Source: Hymenobacter cyanobacteriorum (GTDB taxonomy: Bacteria; Bacteroidota; Bacteroidia; Cytophagales; Hymenobacteraceae). Taken from it: a DNA stretch of 64,000 bases. The stretch is taken from contig NZ_JALBGC010000002.1 of assembly GCF_022631375.1 (NCBI RefSeq), forward strand, positions 186,001-250,000. Direction: 5' to 3'. Positions 9,510-18,235 of the stretch are shown one piece after another (within the stretch, counting starts at the first letter, position 1; each line of letters begins with the position of its first letter). The notes beneath the pieces were generated by a model. That model had not been told where the DNA came from and did not search any database. It saw nothing but the letters and a program-made list of their open reading frames with translations. The translations under genes were made by a program, and so were the position numbers.

Positions 9510-10295
9510 TTATTTATTTTTAAGAGCCTCCGCTACGGCCTGGTTCAGCAGGGGCTCCATCACTTTATAGCCGGTAAGGTTGGGGTGTACACCGTCTTCG
9601 CCGTAGGCTTTCTTCAGGCCGTTCTGGTCGTCTTTTAAAGCCGTGTGCATGTCGTAGTACACGAAGTGCTGTTGGGACGCGTAGGCTTTGAGGCGCTCGT
9701 TCAGGGCCAGGATTTTCGGGGCCGGGTTCAGGCCCTTGCGCCACCAGAAGTCGGTGCTCGGGGCTACTGAGCCCAGCACTACCCGGATGCCGTGGGCACG
9801 CGCCAGCTCGCACATGGTCATGATGTTGTTCATGGTGTACTGCGGGTTGTAGGGGCCGTTGTTTTCGGCCACGTCGTTGGTGCCCACCAGCACCACCACC
9901 ACGGCCGGGCGCAGGTCGATTACATCGGTGCGGAAGCGCAGCACGGTTTGACCGGTGCCCTGCCCGCTGATGCCGCGGCCCACATACTCGTAGGTGTTGC
10001 CCCGGAAAAAAGCCGAATCCTCCTTCACCCAGCCCTCGGTGATGGAGTTGCCGATGATAACCACGCGCGGCCGGCCGGGCCGGGGCGCGGGCAGGCGCTG
10101 GTTGGCGGCGGCGTACTTCTGCAGGTTGGGCCAGTCGTTGCGCAGCAGGTATTCCTGGCGCTGGCGGTTGGCTTCATCGGCGGCTTTTTTGGCGGCGGTG
10201 GCTGGGTCGGTGGGTTGCTGGGCGTGGGCGGCGGTGCTGGCCAGCAGGCCCGCCAGTAACAGCGCGTTGCGCAAAGGTTTCAACAGATTAATCAT
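9510..10295 (-). CDS. Secreted SGNH/GDSL-type hydrolase
   Basis: ATG at 10295 (MINLLKPLRNALLLAGLLAS) starts a clear signal peptide ending near AAHAQQ; codons upstream to 10448 belong to a palindrome. The mature protein shows IIGNSITEGW (block I with the catalytic Ser), GRGISGQGT (block II Gly), VLVGTNDVAENN (block III Asn) and DGVHPNLTGY (block V Asp/His). The family includes carbohydrate acetylesterases and lysophospholipases. As the last gene of the PUL it is likely periplasmic or surface-exposed and may deacetylate glycan. A C-terminal T9SS domain is not present (261 aa). Confidence 0.85.
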   Translation of the reverse strand: MINLLKPLRNALLLAGLLASTAAHAQQPTDPATAAKKAADEANRQRQEYLLRNDWPNLQKYAAANQRLPAPRPGRPRVVIIGNSITEGWVKEDSAFFRGNTYEYVGRGISGQGTGQTVLRFRTDVIDLRPAVVVVLVGTNDVAENNGPYNPQYTMNNIMTMCELARAHGIRVVLGSVAPSTDFWWRKGLNPAPKILALNERLKAYASQQHFVYYDMHTALKDDQNGLKKAYGEDGVHPNLTGYKVMEPLLNQAVAEALKNK

Positions 10296-10322
10296 GGAGA
10301 AGAATAGATTGATTTGTAGTTG

Positions 10323-10439
10323 GCCTGAACGGTATAGAGACGCGACATTTCGCGTCTTCTCGTTTGCGCCGTTCGAAAATCGTTGGGCTGCGTCGTTCAA
10401 CGGGAAGACGCGAAGTGTCGCGTCTCTACATCGTTCAGG
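10323..10439. repeat. Inverted repeat, palindrome family 2
   Basis: The arms begin CCTGAACGGTATAGAGACGC (10323) and end ..CGTCTCTACATCGTTCAGG (10439), with near-perfect complementarity and an internal loop around 10365-10395. It occupies the gap between the esterase and the SGNH hydrolase. Confidence 0.88.
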
Positions 10440-10460
10440 CCAGCTCATGATTCAACCCCG

Positions 10461-11519
10461 CTACTCAAATTGCAGCAGGCGGTTGAAAAACGGCAGCAGC
10501 TTCTGGTACATGCGACCCTCGCGGCCCATGATTCGGTTGCCGTGGTTGCCCGCGTAGGCTTCGGCCGAATGCGGGATGCCGTAGGCGGCCAGCTGGGTGC
10601 TAAGGGTGCGGCACGAGGGCGGAATGTGCTGAAACTGGTCCTGCTCGCCCCAGTCGAAGGCCAGGCCGCGCAGCTGGCGCAGGCTGGCCAGGTGGCCGGG
10701 CAGCAGCGCCAGCGGCGTGCCGGCCGCCCACTGGGCCAGCACGGCATCGCGGTGGGCGAGGCTGTCGGGGCCAGTCGAGTAGGGTAGGGCCGCGCCAAAT
10801 GCGCCTTTGCCGGGCGTGGGCGACAGCGCCCGGGCGGTGGCTACTATCCGAATGGCATCGAAATTCTGGCCCAGCGCGGCGCGGCTGGTGGCGCGGCTGG
10901 CGGCGGCCTGGCCCGCCCGCCCGGCCATCCATTCAACGTGGGGCGCGGCAAAGGCGGGGCTCAGGGCGTAGGCGGCGGCGTAGGTGTTGGGGTAGAGCAT
11001 GGCCAGGCGCAGGGTGCCGTTGCCACCCATGGAGTGGCCGGCGAGGCCCCGGCTGGCGGGCCTGGCGAAGGTGCGGAATTTCTGGTCGATGAACTGCACC
11101 AACTCGCGGGCCGTGAAATCGGCCCAGGGGCCGTTGGTGGCCGAGTTGGCGTAGAAGCTGCCCTGGAACAGCGTATTCTCGTTGGGCGCCACCACAATGA
11201 GCGGACGAATCTGGCCATCGGCAATGGCCTGGTCGAGCAGCGCGCCGAGGCCGTCGGCGTGGAACAGCAGGCTGTCGCTCCAGGTGAAGCCGTGCAGGTA
11301 GTACAGCACCGGGTAGCGGCTGGCGTTGGCATCGTAGCCGGCGGGTAGGTACACGCTCACGCGGCGGCGCGGGTTTTCGCCGCCGGGGTTACCGCGGAGC
11401 AGCTTCGAATCGAGGTAGGTGACGACGACCCGGCCTTTCGCGGCCAACTGCGCCTGAGCGGCGGGGGCGTGAAGCCAACTGAAGGCGGTGAGGAGCAGGA
11501 AGAATAGGTGAGGGCGCAT
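10461..11519 (-). CDS. Secreted esterase of the Esterase D / CE1-like family
   Basis: The product is 352 aa with a signal peptide (MRPHLFFLLLTAFSW to AAQAQ). The alpha/beta-hydrolase core has RVSVYLPAGYD, PVLYYLHGFTW, the nucleophile elbow AGHSMGGNGT and a late AYAGNHGNRI region that can supply the catalytic His. Feruloyl- and acetyl-esterases of this type remove acyl groups from plant or fungal polysaccharides. It lies between the GH30 and SGNH genes in the PUL and would act in the periplasm or at the cell surface. The ester substrate is unknown. Confidence 0.82.
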   Translation of the reverse strand: MRPHLFFLLLTAFSWLHAPAAQAQLAAKGRVVVTYLDSKLLRGNPGGENPRRRVSVYLPAGYDANASRYPVLYYLHGFTWSDSLLFHADGLGALLDQAIADGQIRPLIVVAPNENTLFQGSFYANSATNGPWADFTARELVQFIDQKFRTFARPASRGLAGHSMGGNGTLRLAMLYPNTYAAAYALSPAFAAPHVEWMAGRAGQAAASRATSRAALGQNFDAIRIVATARALSPTPGKGAFGAALPYSTGPDSLAHRDAVLAQWAAGTPLALLPGHLASLRQLRGLAFDWGEQDQFQHIPPSCRTLSTQLAAYGIPHSAEAYAGNHGNRIMGREGRMYQKLLPFFNRLLQFE

Positions 11520-11539
11520 GAGGAAATAAGACTTGGTAA

Positions 11540-11654
11540 AAGGCCGTCATGCAGAGCGCAGCGAAGCATCTTTACCGCACATCGTAATCCAATCACAAGA
11601 AAAGGATTAGTGGTGGCGGGCAAGATGCTTCGCTGCGCTCTGCATGACGGCCTT
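11540..11654. repeat. Inverted repeat, palindrome family 1
   Basis: AAGGCCGTCATGCAGAGCGC at the left edge is mirrored at 11654, with about 33-base arms and a longer loop than other copies. It fills the gap between GH30 (stop 11673) and the esterase (start 11519). Confidence 0.88.
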
Positions 11655-11672
11655 CTGGGTTCAAACGCTATT

Positions 11673-13166
11673 CTAATTCACCACCAGCGTCATAATCGAG
11701 TGCGCGGCCGCCTTGGTTTTGGTGCCTTGGCCGCGCATCCAGAGCTGGAATTCCTGGGGTTTGTCGGTCTGGTTCATCACCACCACGGCCACGCTGCCGT
11801 CGGGGTTGCGGTAGGCGGTGGTTTGCAGGGCGTCGCGGTTGGCGGTGGCGGCAATGCGGCGCGCGCCGGGGCGGATGAACTTGGAGAAGTGGCCGATGTA
11901 GTAGTAGGCGTTGGTGTAGATGAGCTTGCCGGCCTTGGTGTCGGCGATGATGGGGGCGAAGCAGAAGTTGCCCACGTGGTTGGGGCCGCCGGTTTCGTCG
12001 AGCAGCACGTTCCAGTCGGTCCAGCCCACGGTGCCGGCGTTGAAGTCGCCAATCATCGAGTTGCCGTACTTCTCGCCCAAGGCCCAGTCGTCCACTTTGG
12101 CCAGGTCGAAGCTCTCCTTGCAGCCCTCGGTGAAAATGAGGTTGGTGTTGGGAAAGGCCTCGTGCACGCGGCGCTCGTTGTCGAACAGCATCGAGCTGCC
12201 GGTCCAGGTTTCGTACCAGTGGTAGCCGATGCCCCACACGTACTTGGCCGCCTCGGGGTCGTCGAGCACGGTGCTGGCGCGCTGAAACAGCAGGTCGCGG
12301 TTGTGGTCCCAGGCAATGAGCTTTTTGCCGCCCAGCCCGCCCTTGGCCAGCGTGGGCCCGAGGTAGCCCTTGATGAAGTCGCGCTCCTCTTCGCCGGTGA
12401 AGATGCACGACTCCCATTTCTGAGTGGCCATGGGCTCGTTCTGCACCGAGAGGCCCCAAATCGGGATGCCTTTTTGCTCGTAGGTTTTGATGAACTTCAC
12501 GTAATAGTCGGCCCAGGCCTGGCGGTACTGGGGCAGCAGCTTGCCGCCGTGCAGCATCTCGCCGTTGGTTTTCATCCAGCCGGGCGGGCTCCAGGGGCTC
12601 ACGTATAAGGTGAGCTTGCCGCCGGCCGCCGCCATCACCTGCTTGATGAAGGGAATGCGGAACTGCTCGTCGTGCTGCACGCTGAAGCTTTTCAGCGCCG
12701 CGTCCTTGTCTTCTACATAAGTATAGCTGCCGCTCGAAAAGTCGGAGCTGTGGATGCTGGTGCGGCCCAGCGTGTAGCCAATGCCGCCGCTGGGGCTGTA
12801 GTAGGCTTTCAGAAATTCCTGCTGCTGCGGCTTGGGCAACTTGGCGAAGGTTTCGGCCGAGGCATCCGTCAGCGCCCCACCAATGCCCAGCATGGTCTGG
12901 AAGGCGTGGCCGGGGTCGACGAATACGCACACCTGGGTTTCGAGCGGCTGCGCGGCCGGCGCAAACTTGAGGTCGCCGGCGTCGGCCAGGCGCTGGCTGG
13001 TGCCCTGCACCGTGGCGAAAACGTGGGCCGTTTTGCCGGCCGCCGAGTAGGCGGCCGCCGCCGGTTTGGCCGGGCCGGCGGGCTTGGCGGCGGGTGTTTT
13101 CTGCGCAGCGGCGGGGCCGAAAGCCAGCGCCGAAAGAAACAGGAGGGACGGGAATTTCTGGGACAT
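11673..13166 (-). CDS. GH30 glycoside hydrolase (PUL enzyme 1)
   Basis: ATG at 13166 (MSQKFPSLLFLSALAFG) begins a signal peptide and gives 497 aa. GH30 signatures are LGIGGALTDASAETFAKL, YTLGRTSIHSSDFS, LYVSPWSPPGWMKTNG, the acid/base Glu in LSVQNEP and the nucleophile Glu in LIFTEGCKES. A beta-sandwich typical of GH30 closes the protein. The sequence is more distant from the two other GH30 proteins of the locus than they are from each other, so it may have a different specificity (beta-glucosidase/glucosylceramidase-type versus beta-1,6-glucanase). It starts 31 bp after the GH5 stop. Confidence 0.9.
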   Translation of the reverse strand: MSQKFPSLLFLSALAFGPAAAQKTPAAKPAGPAKPAAAAYSAAGKTAHVFATVQGTSQRLADAGDLKFAPAAQPLETQVCVFVDPGHAFQTMLGIGGALTDASAETFAKLPKPQQQEFLKAYYSPSGGIGYTLGRTSIHSSDFSSGSYTYVEDKDAALKSFSVQHDEQFRIPFIKQVMAAAGGKLTLYVSPWSPPGWMKTNGEMLHGGKLLPQYRQAWADYYVKFIKTYEQKGIPIWGLSVQNEPMATQKWESCIFTGEEERDFIKGYLGPTLAKGGLGGKKLIAWDHNRDLLFQRASTVLDDPEAAKYVWGIGYHWYETWTGSSMLFDNERRVHEAFPNTNLIFTEGCKESFDLAKVDDWALGEKYGNSMIGDFNAGTVGWTDWNVLLDETGGPNHVGNFCFAPIIADTKAGKLIYTNAYYYIGHFSKFIRPGARRIAATANRDALQTTAYRNPDGSVAVVVMNQTDKPQEFQLWMRGQGTKTKAAAHSIMTLVVN

Positions 13167-13197
13167 GGAGGAAGAGTAGGAGCGGGGTGAAAAACCG

Positions 13198-15255
13198 CTA
13201 TTGCTTGCTGATTTTGAATTCGGAGTTGAAGTTGGCGCCGGCAATGCGGACGACGTACAGGCCGGTTTTCAGGGCCGAAATATCGACGGTATGCTGCTCG
13301 CCCACAGCTTCGAAGCTTTGAGCCAGCACCTGGCGGCCGGTGGTGTCCACCACGGTCAGGCGGTGGGCTTTCAGGCTGCTGGGCACCTCGTACGTAAGCG
13401 TATTGATAACCGGATTGGGGTAGAAGCCCGCAGGTTGAGCTTTCGCCTTGCCGCTGGCCAAAGCCGTGCTGCCTACCACGCCGAATACGAATTTCTCGCT
13501 GGTGGCCAGCGTGGTGCGGGTGCACGTCATGGCCTGGGTGCCGTTTTCCGACGACACGTAGGCGCCATTATTGCCCCGCAGCGAGATGGTGCCGTCGGGA
13601 TTGATAAGCCACTCGAACTGCTCGGTGGTGCCCGCCGTGGCGCGGGTGCAGGTCATGGCCTGGGTGCCGTTTTCGGATGAGACAAACTGGTTGGTGAGGC
13701 TGTTCCGCAGGGTTACTTTACCATTGCCGGCCGCTTCCACCGCAAACTGTTCCCAGGCGCCGTAAGCGGCGCGGGTGCAGGTCATGGCCTGGTAGCCGCC
13801 CTCGCTCGATACAAATTTCTGGTTGCTGCCCTTCAACCACACCACGCGGTTGGCGGGGGCCACCGTGAGGCCCTGGTAGCTGCCCCCGTCGGGGTAGTTC
13901 ACGATGTTGTTCTGGTTGGGGGCCAGGGCCGCGAAGGCAGGGTTGGCCACGGCATTGCCGAACAGAATGTTGGTGAGCACCTGCGGCAGCCCGGCCGGCC
14001 CGTCCACGATGTAGGGCGACGGAATGTGGAATAGGGCGGCGTTGGTGCCGTTTTCGAAGCGCTTGTAGGTCCAGTGGCACCAGCCAATGCCCACAGAGTT
14101 CAGGCTCTGGGCCGCGTCGTGCATCCAGGTGGTGGTGTTTTCGCCGGTTTCGCCCACCCAGATGGGCACGTTCCAGGTAGTGCGAAAGCGGGTGAGGTTG
14201 CCGATGGTGCGCAGGTTGTTGGGGCTGCCCGCGTCGGTGGTGCCCACGTTGTTATCGAGCAAATAGCCGGTGCCGCTGTAGCGGTGCGAGTTATACACCA
14301 GGTTGGCCTGGTTGGTGAAGGTGTTCTTGGTGAGGTTGTTGAAGTCGTTGCCGTAGCCGTTGCCTTCGAGCAGCAGCAGGTGGTTGTCGCCCTGGGCCCG
14401 CACCGCGTTGATGAGCCGCTCGAACAGGTCGTGGATGGGCTGGTTGCTGGGCACGTTGTTGGGCTCGTTCAGCAGGTCGTACATGGCCACGCGGGCGTCG
14501 TTCTTGTAGCGGGCCGCCAGCTTTTCCCACAGCCGCACCGTGACGTCCTGGTGAATGGGCTGGTTCCACAAATCGAGCGGCCGCAGGGCATCGGCAATGT
14601 TCACGTCGGTGCCCTGCGAGCCGGGCGCGGCGTGCAGGTCGAGGATGACGTACATGTTGTTGGCCGCGCACCAGGTCAGCACGTTGTCAATCAGGCGGAA
14701 GGCCTCCAGGTTGGCCGGGTCCGTAAACAGTTGGTTGGCGTTGTACCAGTCGTTGAGCGAGCTCACGTAGGTGGGGTAGGTGACGGTGCCGTGCAGCACG
14801 TCGTTGCGCACGGCGCGCTGGGCCGGCGTCAGAAACAAGTCGTAGTGCAGCGGCAGCCGCACGCAGTTGAAACCCTGCGCGGCCAGAAAATCAATGTCGG
14901 GCTTGGTGATGAAGTTGTTGCGGTAGCTCTGATAGAAGGCTTCCACGGCCGCATCGGTCATGCCGGCGGCGTAGAGGGTCTGCTTCACCGCGCCCTGGGT
15001 TTGCTTGCCGTTCACGCCCGCCCAGCCCGGCTTGATGATGTAGCCTTCCTGCAAGTGCCAGCCGCCCAGGTTCACGCCGTTCAGCAGCACCTCCTGGTTG
15101 TTGGCATTCACAATCTTGGGCCCGGCCGCGTGCAAAAAGCTCTGCGCGCGCACGGCTCCGGCCGGGCTCAGCAGCAAGGCCAGCAGCAGCAGCCAATTGC
15201 AGAAGCGGGCATTCCAGCCAGTGGGCGGCGGGCAAAACGGCGGGCGAAAGTACAT
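13198..15255 (-). CDS. GH5 exo-1,3-beta-glucanase-like enzyme with fascin-like repeats and T9SS domain
   Basis: ATG at 15255 (MYFRPPFCPPPT) precedes a hydrophobic signal segment; the product is 685 aa. The catalytic domain begins LLNGVNLGGWHLQEG, a pattern like fungal exo-1,3-beta-glucanases of GH5. FNCVRLPLHYDLF, DLLNEPNN (acid/base Glu) and IWVGETGE (nucleophile Glu) follow. Residues about 490-605 hold three repeats of the form FVSSENGTQAMTCTR..EQF, resembling fascin-like beta-trefoil sugar-binding modules. The last about 80 residues (YPNPVINTLTYEVP.. to FKISKQ) form a T9SS sorting domain, so the enzyme should be exported and surface-attached. Confidence 0.9.
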   Translation of the reverse strand: MYFRPPFCPPPTGWNARFCNWLLLLALLLSPAGAVRAQSFLHAAGPKIVNANNQEVLLNGVNLGGWHLQEGYIIKPGWAGVNGKQTQGAVKQTLYAAGMTDAAVEAFYQSYRNNFITKPDIDFLAAQGFNCVRLPLHYDLFLTPAQRAVRNDVLHGTVTYPTYVSSLNDWYNANQLFTDPANLEAFRLIDNVLTWCAANNMYVILDLHAAPGSQGTDVNIADALRPLDLWNQPIHQDVTVRLWEKLAARYKNDARVAMYDLLNEPNNVPSNQPIHDLFERLINAVRAQGDNHLLLLEGNGYGNDFNNLTKNTFTNQANLVYNSHRYSGTGYLLDNNVGTTDAGSPNNLRTIGNLTRFRTTWNVPIWVGETGENTTTWMHDAAQSLNSVGIGWCHWTYKRFENGTNAALFHIPSPYIVDGPAGLPQVLTNILFGNAVANPAFAALAPNQNNIVNYPDGGSYQGLTVAPANRVVWLKGSNQKFVSSEGGYQAMTCTRAAYGAWEQFAVEAAGNGKVTLRNSLTNQFVSSENGTQAMTCTRATAGTTEQFEWLINPDGTISLRGNNGAYVSSENGTQAMTCTRTTLATSEKFVFGVVGSTALASGKAKAQPAGFYPNPVINTLTYEVPSSLKAHRLTVVDTTGRQVLAQSFEAVGEQHTVDISALKTGLYVVRIAGANFNSEFKISKQ

Positions 15256-15326
15256 AGGAAAGGGGAGTGAAGTGGCGGAAGCAAGTGCCAGGCTGTGGGC
15301 AACCGCCCACCACTGCCCGGCCCCGG

Positions 15327-15334
15327 CAAATGTA
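15327..15334 (-). promoter_or_regulatory. Possible -7 element upstream of the GH5 gene
   Basis: On the minus strand TACATTTG fits the TAnnTTTG consensus and lies about 72 bases before the GH5 ATG at 15255, inside a 279-bp gap (15256-15534) that holds nothing else I recognise. No good -33 TTTG is present at the usual distance. It might give the distal half of the PUL its own transcript. Confidence 0.3.
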
Positions 15335-15534
15335 GCCGCCACCCCGGCACCAGAAAGGCGCAAAACGCTGCTGTTGAGCAAGTGCGGGGCCTTTTGGCGC
15401 TGCTGGCGTACACTTACCGCACACGCCAAACTGCCCGCGCGCTCACCAGGCACTCTTCGGCTGGCTTAGCCGGGTGCGTTAAAAAACACGTGAAAAATCC
15501 GGTGGGGACCTGCGCCCGCCGCTCAGTCAAGGGG

Positions 15535-16983
15535 CTACCACACGTAGGTGCCGGCCGAGCCGGCGGCCAGCGCCGTGGCCACGGTTTTGCCCTTGTATTC
15601 GATGTTGAACTGCGCCGGCGCGTTGCCCGTGTTCAGCACCAGCAGCACCTTTTTGCCGGCCGGGGTGCGGAAGGCCACGTTGGGCAGGTTGGTGGGCGCG
15701 TTGGTATCGACGCGCACCGAGCCGGGGCGCACAAACTTGCTGGCGTGCGCCACCGTGTAGTAGGCCGGGTTGCGCGTCACGCCGTTGCCCGAAACCGTGA
15801 CGGCGCCCAGGCATTCGGTGCAGCCGCCGGAGGTGTGCGGGCCGAAGCTGGGGTCGTTGGCCAGGTTCCATTCGAGCACGTTTTTGGCCCAGTTGCGGGT
15901 AGCGCCAATTTCGAGCTCACGCACGTGGTTCGGGAAATCGGTGAGCAGATTGCCGGGGGCCTGCGTCCAGAACTCGGTGAAATATACGCCCTTGCTGGGG
16001 TAGGCATCGTGCAGCTGGTTGAGCGCCGACGACAACGGGCCGCCGTAGTTGTGGAAGGCCGAGCCTTCCACGTAGGGCCGGGCCGCCGCGTCGCCGAGCA
16101 CGGCCAGCGGGTAGCCGGGCTGGTCGGGGTTGTGGTCGTAGGCGATGATTTTGGTGGTAATGCCGGCCGCCGCGAAGGCCGGCCCAATGTTGTTCTTGAT
16201 GAAATTGGCCTGCTCGGCCGCCGTCATCAGCATGCTGGGCTGGTTGCCGTCGTGGAGGGGTTCGTTCTGCAGCGTCACGGCGTCGATGCGGATGCCTTCG
16301 GCGGCCATTTGCTGCACGTATTTCACGAAGTAGCGCGCGTAGGCATCGTAGTATTGCGCCTGCAGGCTGCCGCCTTTCGAGTTGTTGTTGGTCTTCATCC
16401 AGGACGGGGCCGTCCAGGGCGAACCCATGATTTTGATGTTGGGGTTGATGGCCAGAATCTGCTTCAGCACCGGAATCAAATCGACGCGGTCGGGGGCCAG
16501 GCTGAACTGGGCCAGGCTCACGTCGCCGGGCACGTCGTCGTAGGTGAACACGTGGTCGCTGAGGTCGGAAGCCCCAATGCTGAGGCGCAAATAGCTCACC
16601 CCCAGCCAGGTGCTGTCGGTGGCGAACAGCTCGCGCAGCAGGTCGGCCCGGCTGCTGGCACTCATGCGGTTGATGACCGTGGCGCTGCCCCCGGTAAGGG
16701 TGTAGCCGAAGCCGTCAATCGTCTGGTAGGTGCGGGCGGTGTCGAGGGCAATGGTGGGGTAGGGGTTGGCCGTGGTGCCGAAGTTCAGCACGTTGCGCTG
16801 CTTGGCAAACAGGGCCGTGCGGTCGGTATTCGTGAGCCAGAAGGCCACCTGCGAGGGGCCAGCGGGCGTCACCACCACCGGCGGGGTGGGGCCGGGGTCA
16901 GGGGTATCACCTTTTTTGGTGCAACCGGCTCCAGCCAGCAGCACTGCCGATAAACACAAGCCAATGAAGGAATTACGATGCAT
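15535..16983 (-). CDS. GH30 lipoprotein (PUL enzyme 2), endo-beta-1,6-glucanase-like
   Basis: The N-terminus MHRNSFIGLCLSAVLLAGAGC has a lipobox with Cys21, so the 482-aa protein should be lipid-anchored, probably on the cell surface. GH30 motifs are TIDGFGYTLTGGSA, LRLSIGASDLSDHVF, MGSPWTAPSWMKTN, the acid/base in TLQNEPLHDGNQ and the nucleophile in VYFTEFWTQ. Together with the third GH30 it resembles subfamily 3, known in Bacteroides beta-1,6-glucan loci; the subfamily call is from memory of motifs, not a search. It follows the T9SS gene after a hairpin terminator. Confidence 0.9.
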   Translation of the reverse strand: MHRNSFIGLCLSAVLLAGAGCTKKGDTPDPGPTPPVVVTPAGPSQVAFWLTNTDRTALFAKQRNVLNFGTTANPYPTIALDTARTYQTIDGFGYTLTGGSATVINRMSASSRADLLRELFATDSTWLGVSYLRLSIGASDLSDHVFTYDDVPGDVSLAQFSLAPDRVDLIPVLKQILAINPNIKIMGSPWTAPSWMKTNNNSKGGSLQAQYYDAYARYFVKYVQQMAAEGIRIDAVTLQNEPLHDGNQPSMLMTAAEQANFIKNNIGPAFAAAGITTKIIAYDHNPDQPGYPLAVLGDAAARPYVEGSAFHNYGGPLSSALNQLHDAYPSKGVYFTEFWTQAPGNLLTDFPNHVRELEIGATRNWAKNVLEWNLANDPSFGPHTSGGCTECLGAVTVSGNGVTRNPAYYTVAHASKFVRPGSVRVDTNAPTNLPNVAFRTPAGKKVLLVLNTGNAPAQFNIEYKGKTVATALAAGSAGTYVW

Positions 16984-17002
16984 AATTGAAAAAATAAAGG
17001 CG

Positions 17003-17042
17003 CAAAAAAACCGGTGGCACGGCCTGGCAGCCGCGCCACCGG
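17003..17042 (-). terminator. Rho-independent terminator inside the PUL
   Basis: Read on the minus strand, a 13-bp stem (CCGGTGGCGCGGC pairing with GCCGTGCCACCGG, one G-U) is followed by a run of seven T. It lies 13 bases after the stop of the gene at 17056. It would end or reduce transcription before the GH30 lipoprotein gene. Confidence 0.8.
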
Positions 17043-17055
17043 CCCAGAAATTAGC

Positions 17056-18171
17056 TTATTCGACCACCACGCGGCGGCTGGTGAGCTGGTCGCCTACCTG
17101 CAGCTTCACGAGGTAGTTGCCGGCGGCCAGCTTCTGCAGCGGGGCCAGGGCGGCGGTGTGCGGGCCGGCGGCCTGGTCGGCGTTCAGCAGGTTCAGCACG
17201 CGCTGGCCCAGGGCGTTGTACACTTCCACGCTCACGGGCTGGGTGCCGCTGGCAATGGTGTAGCTCAGCTGGCTGGCGCTGGTGAGGGGGTTGGGGTAGG
17301 TGGTGGCAGCCAGGGCCTCGGCCGTGGCTGCGCGGCTAGCCAGCGGCCCGGAGCCCACCTGGTAGGTAAAGGACTGCGAGCGCGCAATGGTGCTGAAGTT
17401 CGGGTCGGTACCCAGGTCGGTGGTCTGGCCCGCAATCTGGGGCAGCACGTCGGAGTAGAAGTCGCCGTTGTCGGCCACGTAGGCGGCCATCACCCGGAAG
17501 AGGCTGCCGGTCGCGGCCCCGCCCAGCGAACTCAGCGGGAATTCCATTTCCCAGCCGGTGGTGGTGTTGGCCGTGACGCTGCCGGCCGAGCCGGTTTTGA
17601 ACGCCGTCTTGGCCCCCACAAAGTTGGTGGTAGCATCGGTGATGTTGAGGCTGGTGCCCTGCTTGTCGGTTGGGCCGAGGTATTTATCGGGGGCGCGGCC
17701 GGCCGTGTTTAGGGCCACGGTCAGGTCTTCCTTGCTGTGGTAGGAGTTGAGGTCGGTGCTGGTGAGGGGCGACACCGTGACGCGGAAGCCGAAATCGGCC
17801 GGCATGTCGAGGGTGGGGCGGTGGCGTAGCTGCGACGACGTGTCGTCGCCGCCGGGCAGGCGGGTGCCGGCGGCCACGCCGGTTTTGTTGGGCGTGTCGA
17901 GGTAGAGCACCACCGAACTGTACGACGTCTGCTCGGGCGAAGCCACCACCATAATGTTGAGCGTGGTGGCCGTGGTGCCCATGTAAATGGCTTTCAGGCC
18001 CCGGTCATTCACCGAGTGGGTGCCCGAGTAGGTGCCCAGCAGCTGGTACTTGCCCAGGCCGGTACCAACCTCGGCAGTCGACAGGGTCCCGTCGACGGTG
18101 AACTGGGCCTGAGCACTCAGCGAGCTGAGGGCCAAAGCGGCGAGGGCGGAAAGAGTAAAATGCTTTTTCAT
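17056..18171 (-). CDS. Secreted protein with T9SS sorting domain, possible glycan-binding
   Basis: The 371-aa protein starts MKKHFTLSALAALALSS with a signal peptide cut near AQAQ. The body begins FTVDGTLSTAEVG and continues with KAIYMGTTATTLNIMVVAS and GWEMEFPLSSLGG, a layout like CBM9/DOMON-type binding domains found beside carbohydrate-active enzymes; that likeness is weak. The last about 80 residues (TTYPNPLTSASQLSYTI.. to SRRVVVE) are a T9SS sorting domain. It sits between two GH30 genes, where a SusE/SusF-like surface glycan-binding protein would be expected. No catalytic motif is seen. Confidence 0.75.
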   Translation of the reverse strand: MKKHFTLSALAALALSSLSAQAQFTVDGTLSTAEVGTGLGKYQLLGTYSGTHSVNDRGLKAIYMGTTATTLNIMVVASPEQTSYSSVVLYLDTPNKTGVAAGTRLPGGDDTSSQLRHRPTLDMPADFGFRVTVSPLTSTDLNSYHSKEDLTVALNTAGRAPDKYLGPTDKQGTSLNITDATTNFVGAKTAFKTGSAGSVTANTTTGWEMEFPLSSLGGAATGSLFRVMAAYVADNGDFYSDVLPQIAGQTTDLGTDPNFSTIARSQSFTYQVGSGPLASRAATAEALAATTYPNPLTSASQLSYTIASGTQPVSVEVYNALGQRVLNLLNADQAAGPHTAALAPLQKLAAGNYLVKLQVGDQLTSRRVVVE

Positions 18172-18235
18172 GGGAATTTGGGAAGAAAAAGTGAAAAAAG
18201 TGGGAATAAGAAAAAATGGGGAACGAGTCAGATTT

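Noticed and set aside
14074..16953. Long plus-strand frames opposite the GH5 and GH30 genes
   Set aside because: They cover strong glycosyl hydrolase genes in the other strand and show no recognisable domain.
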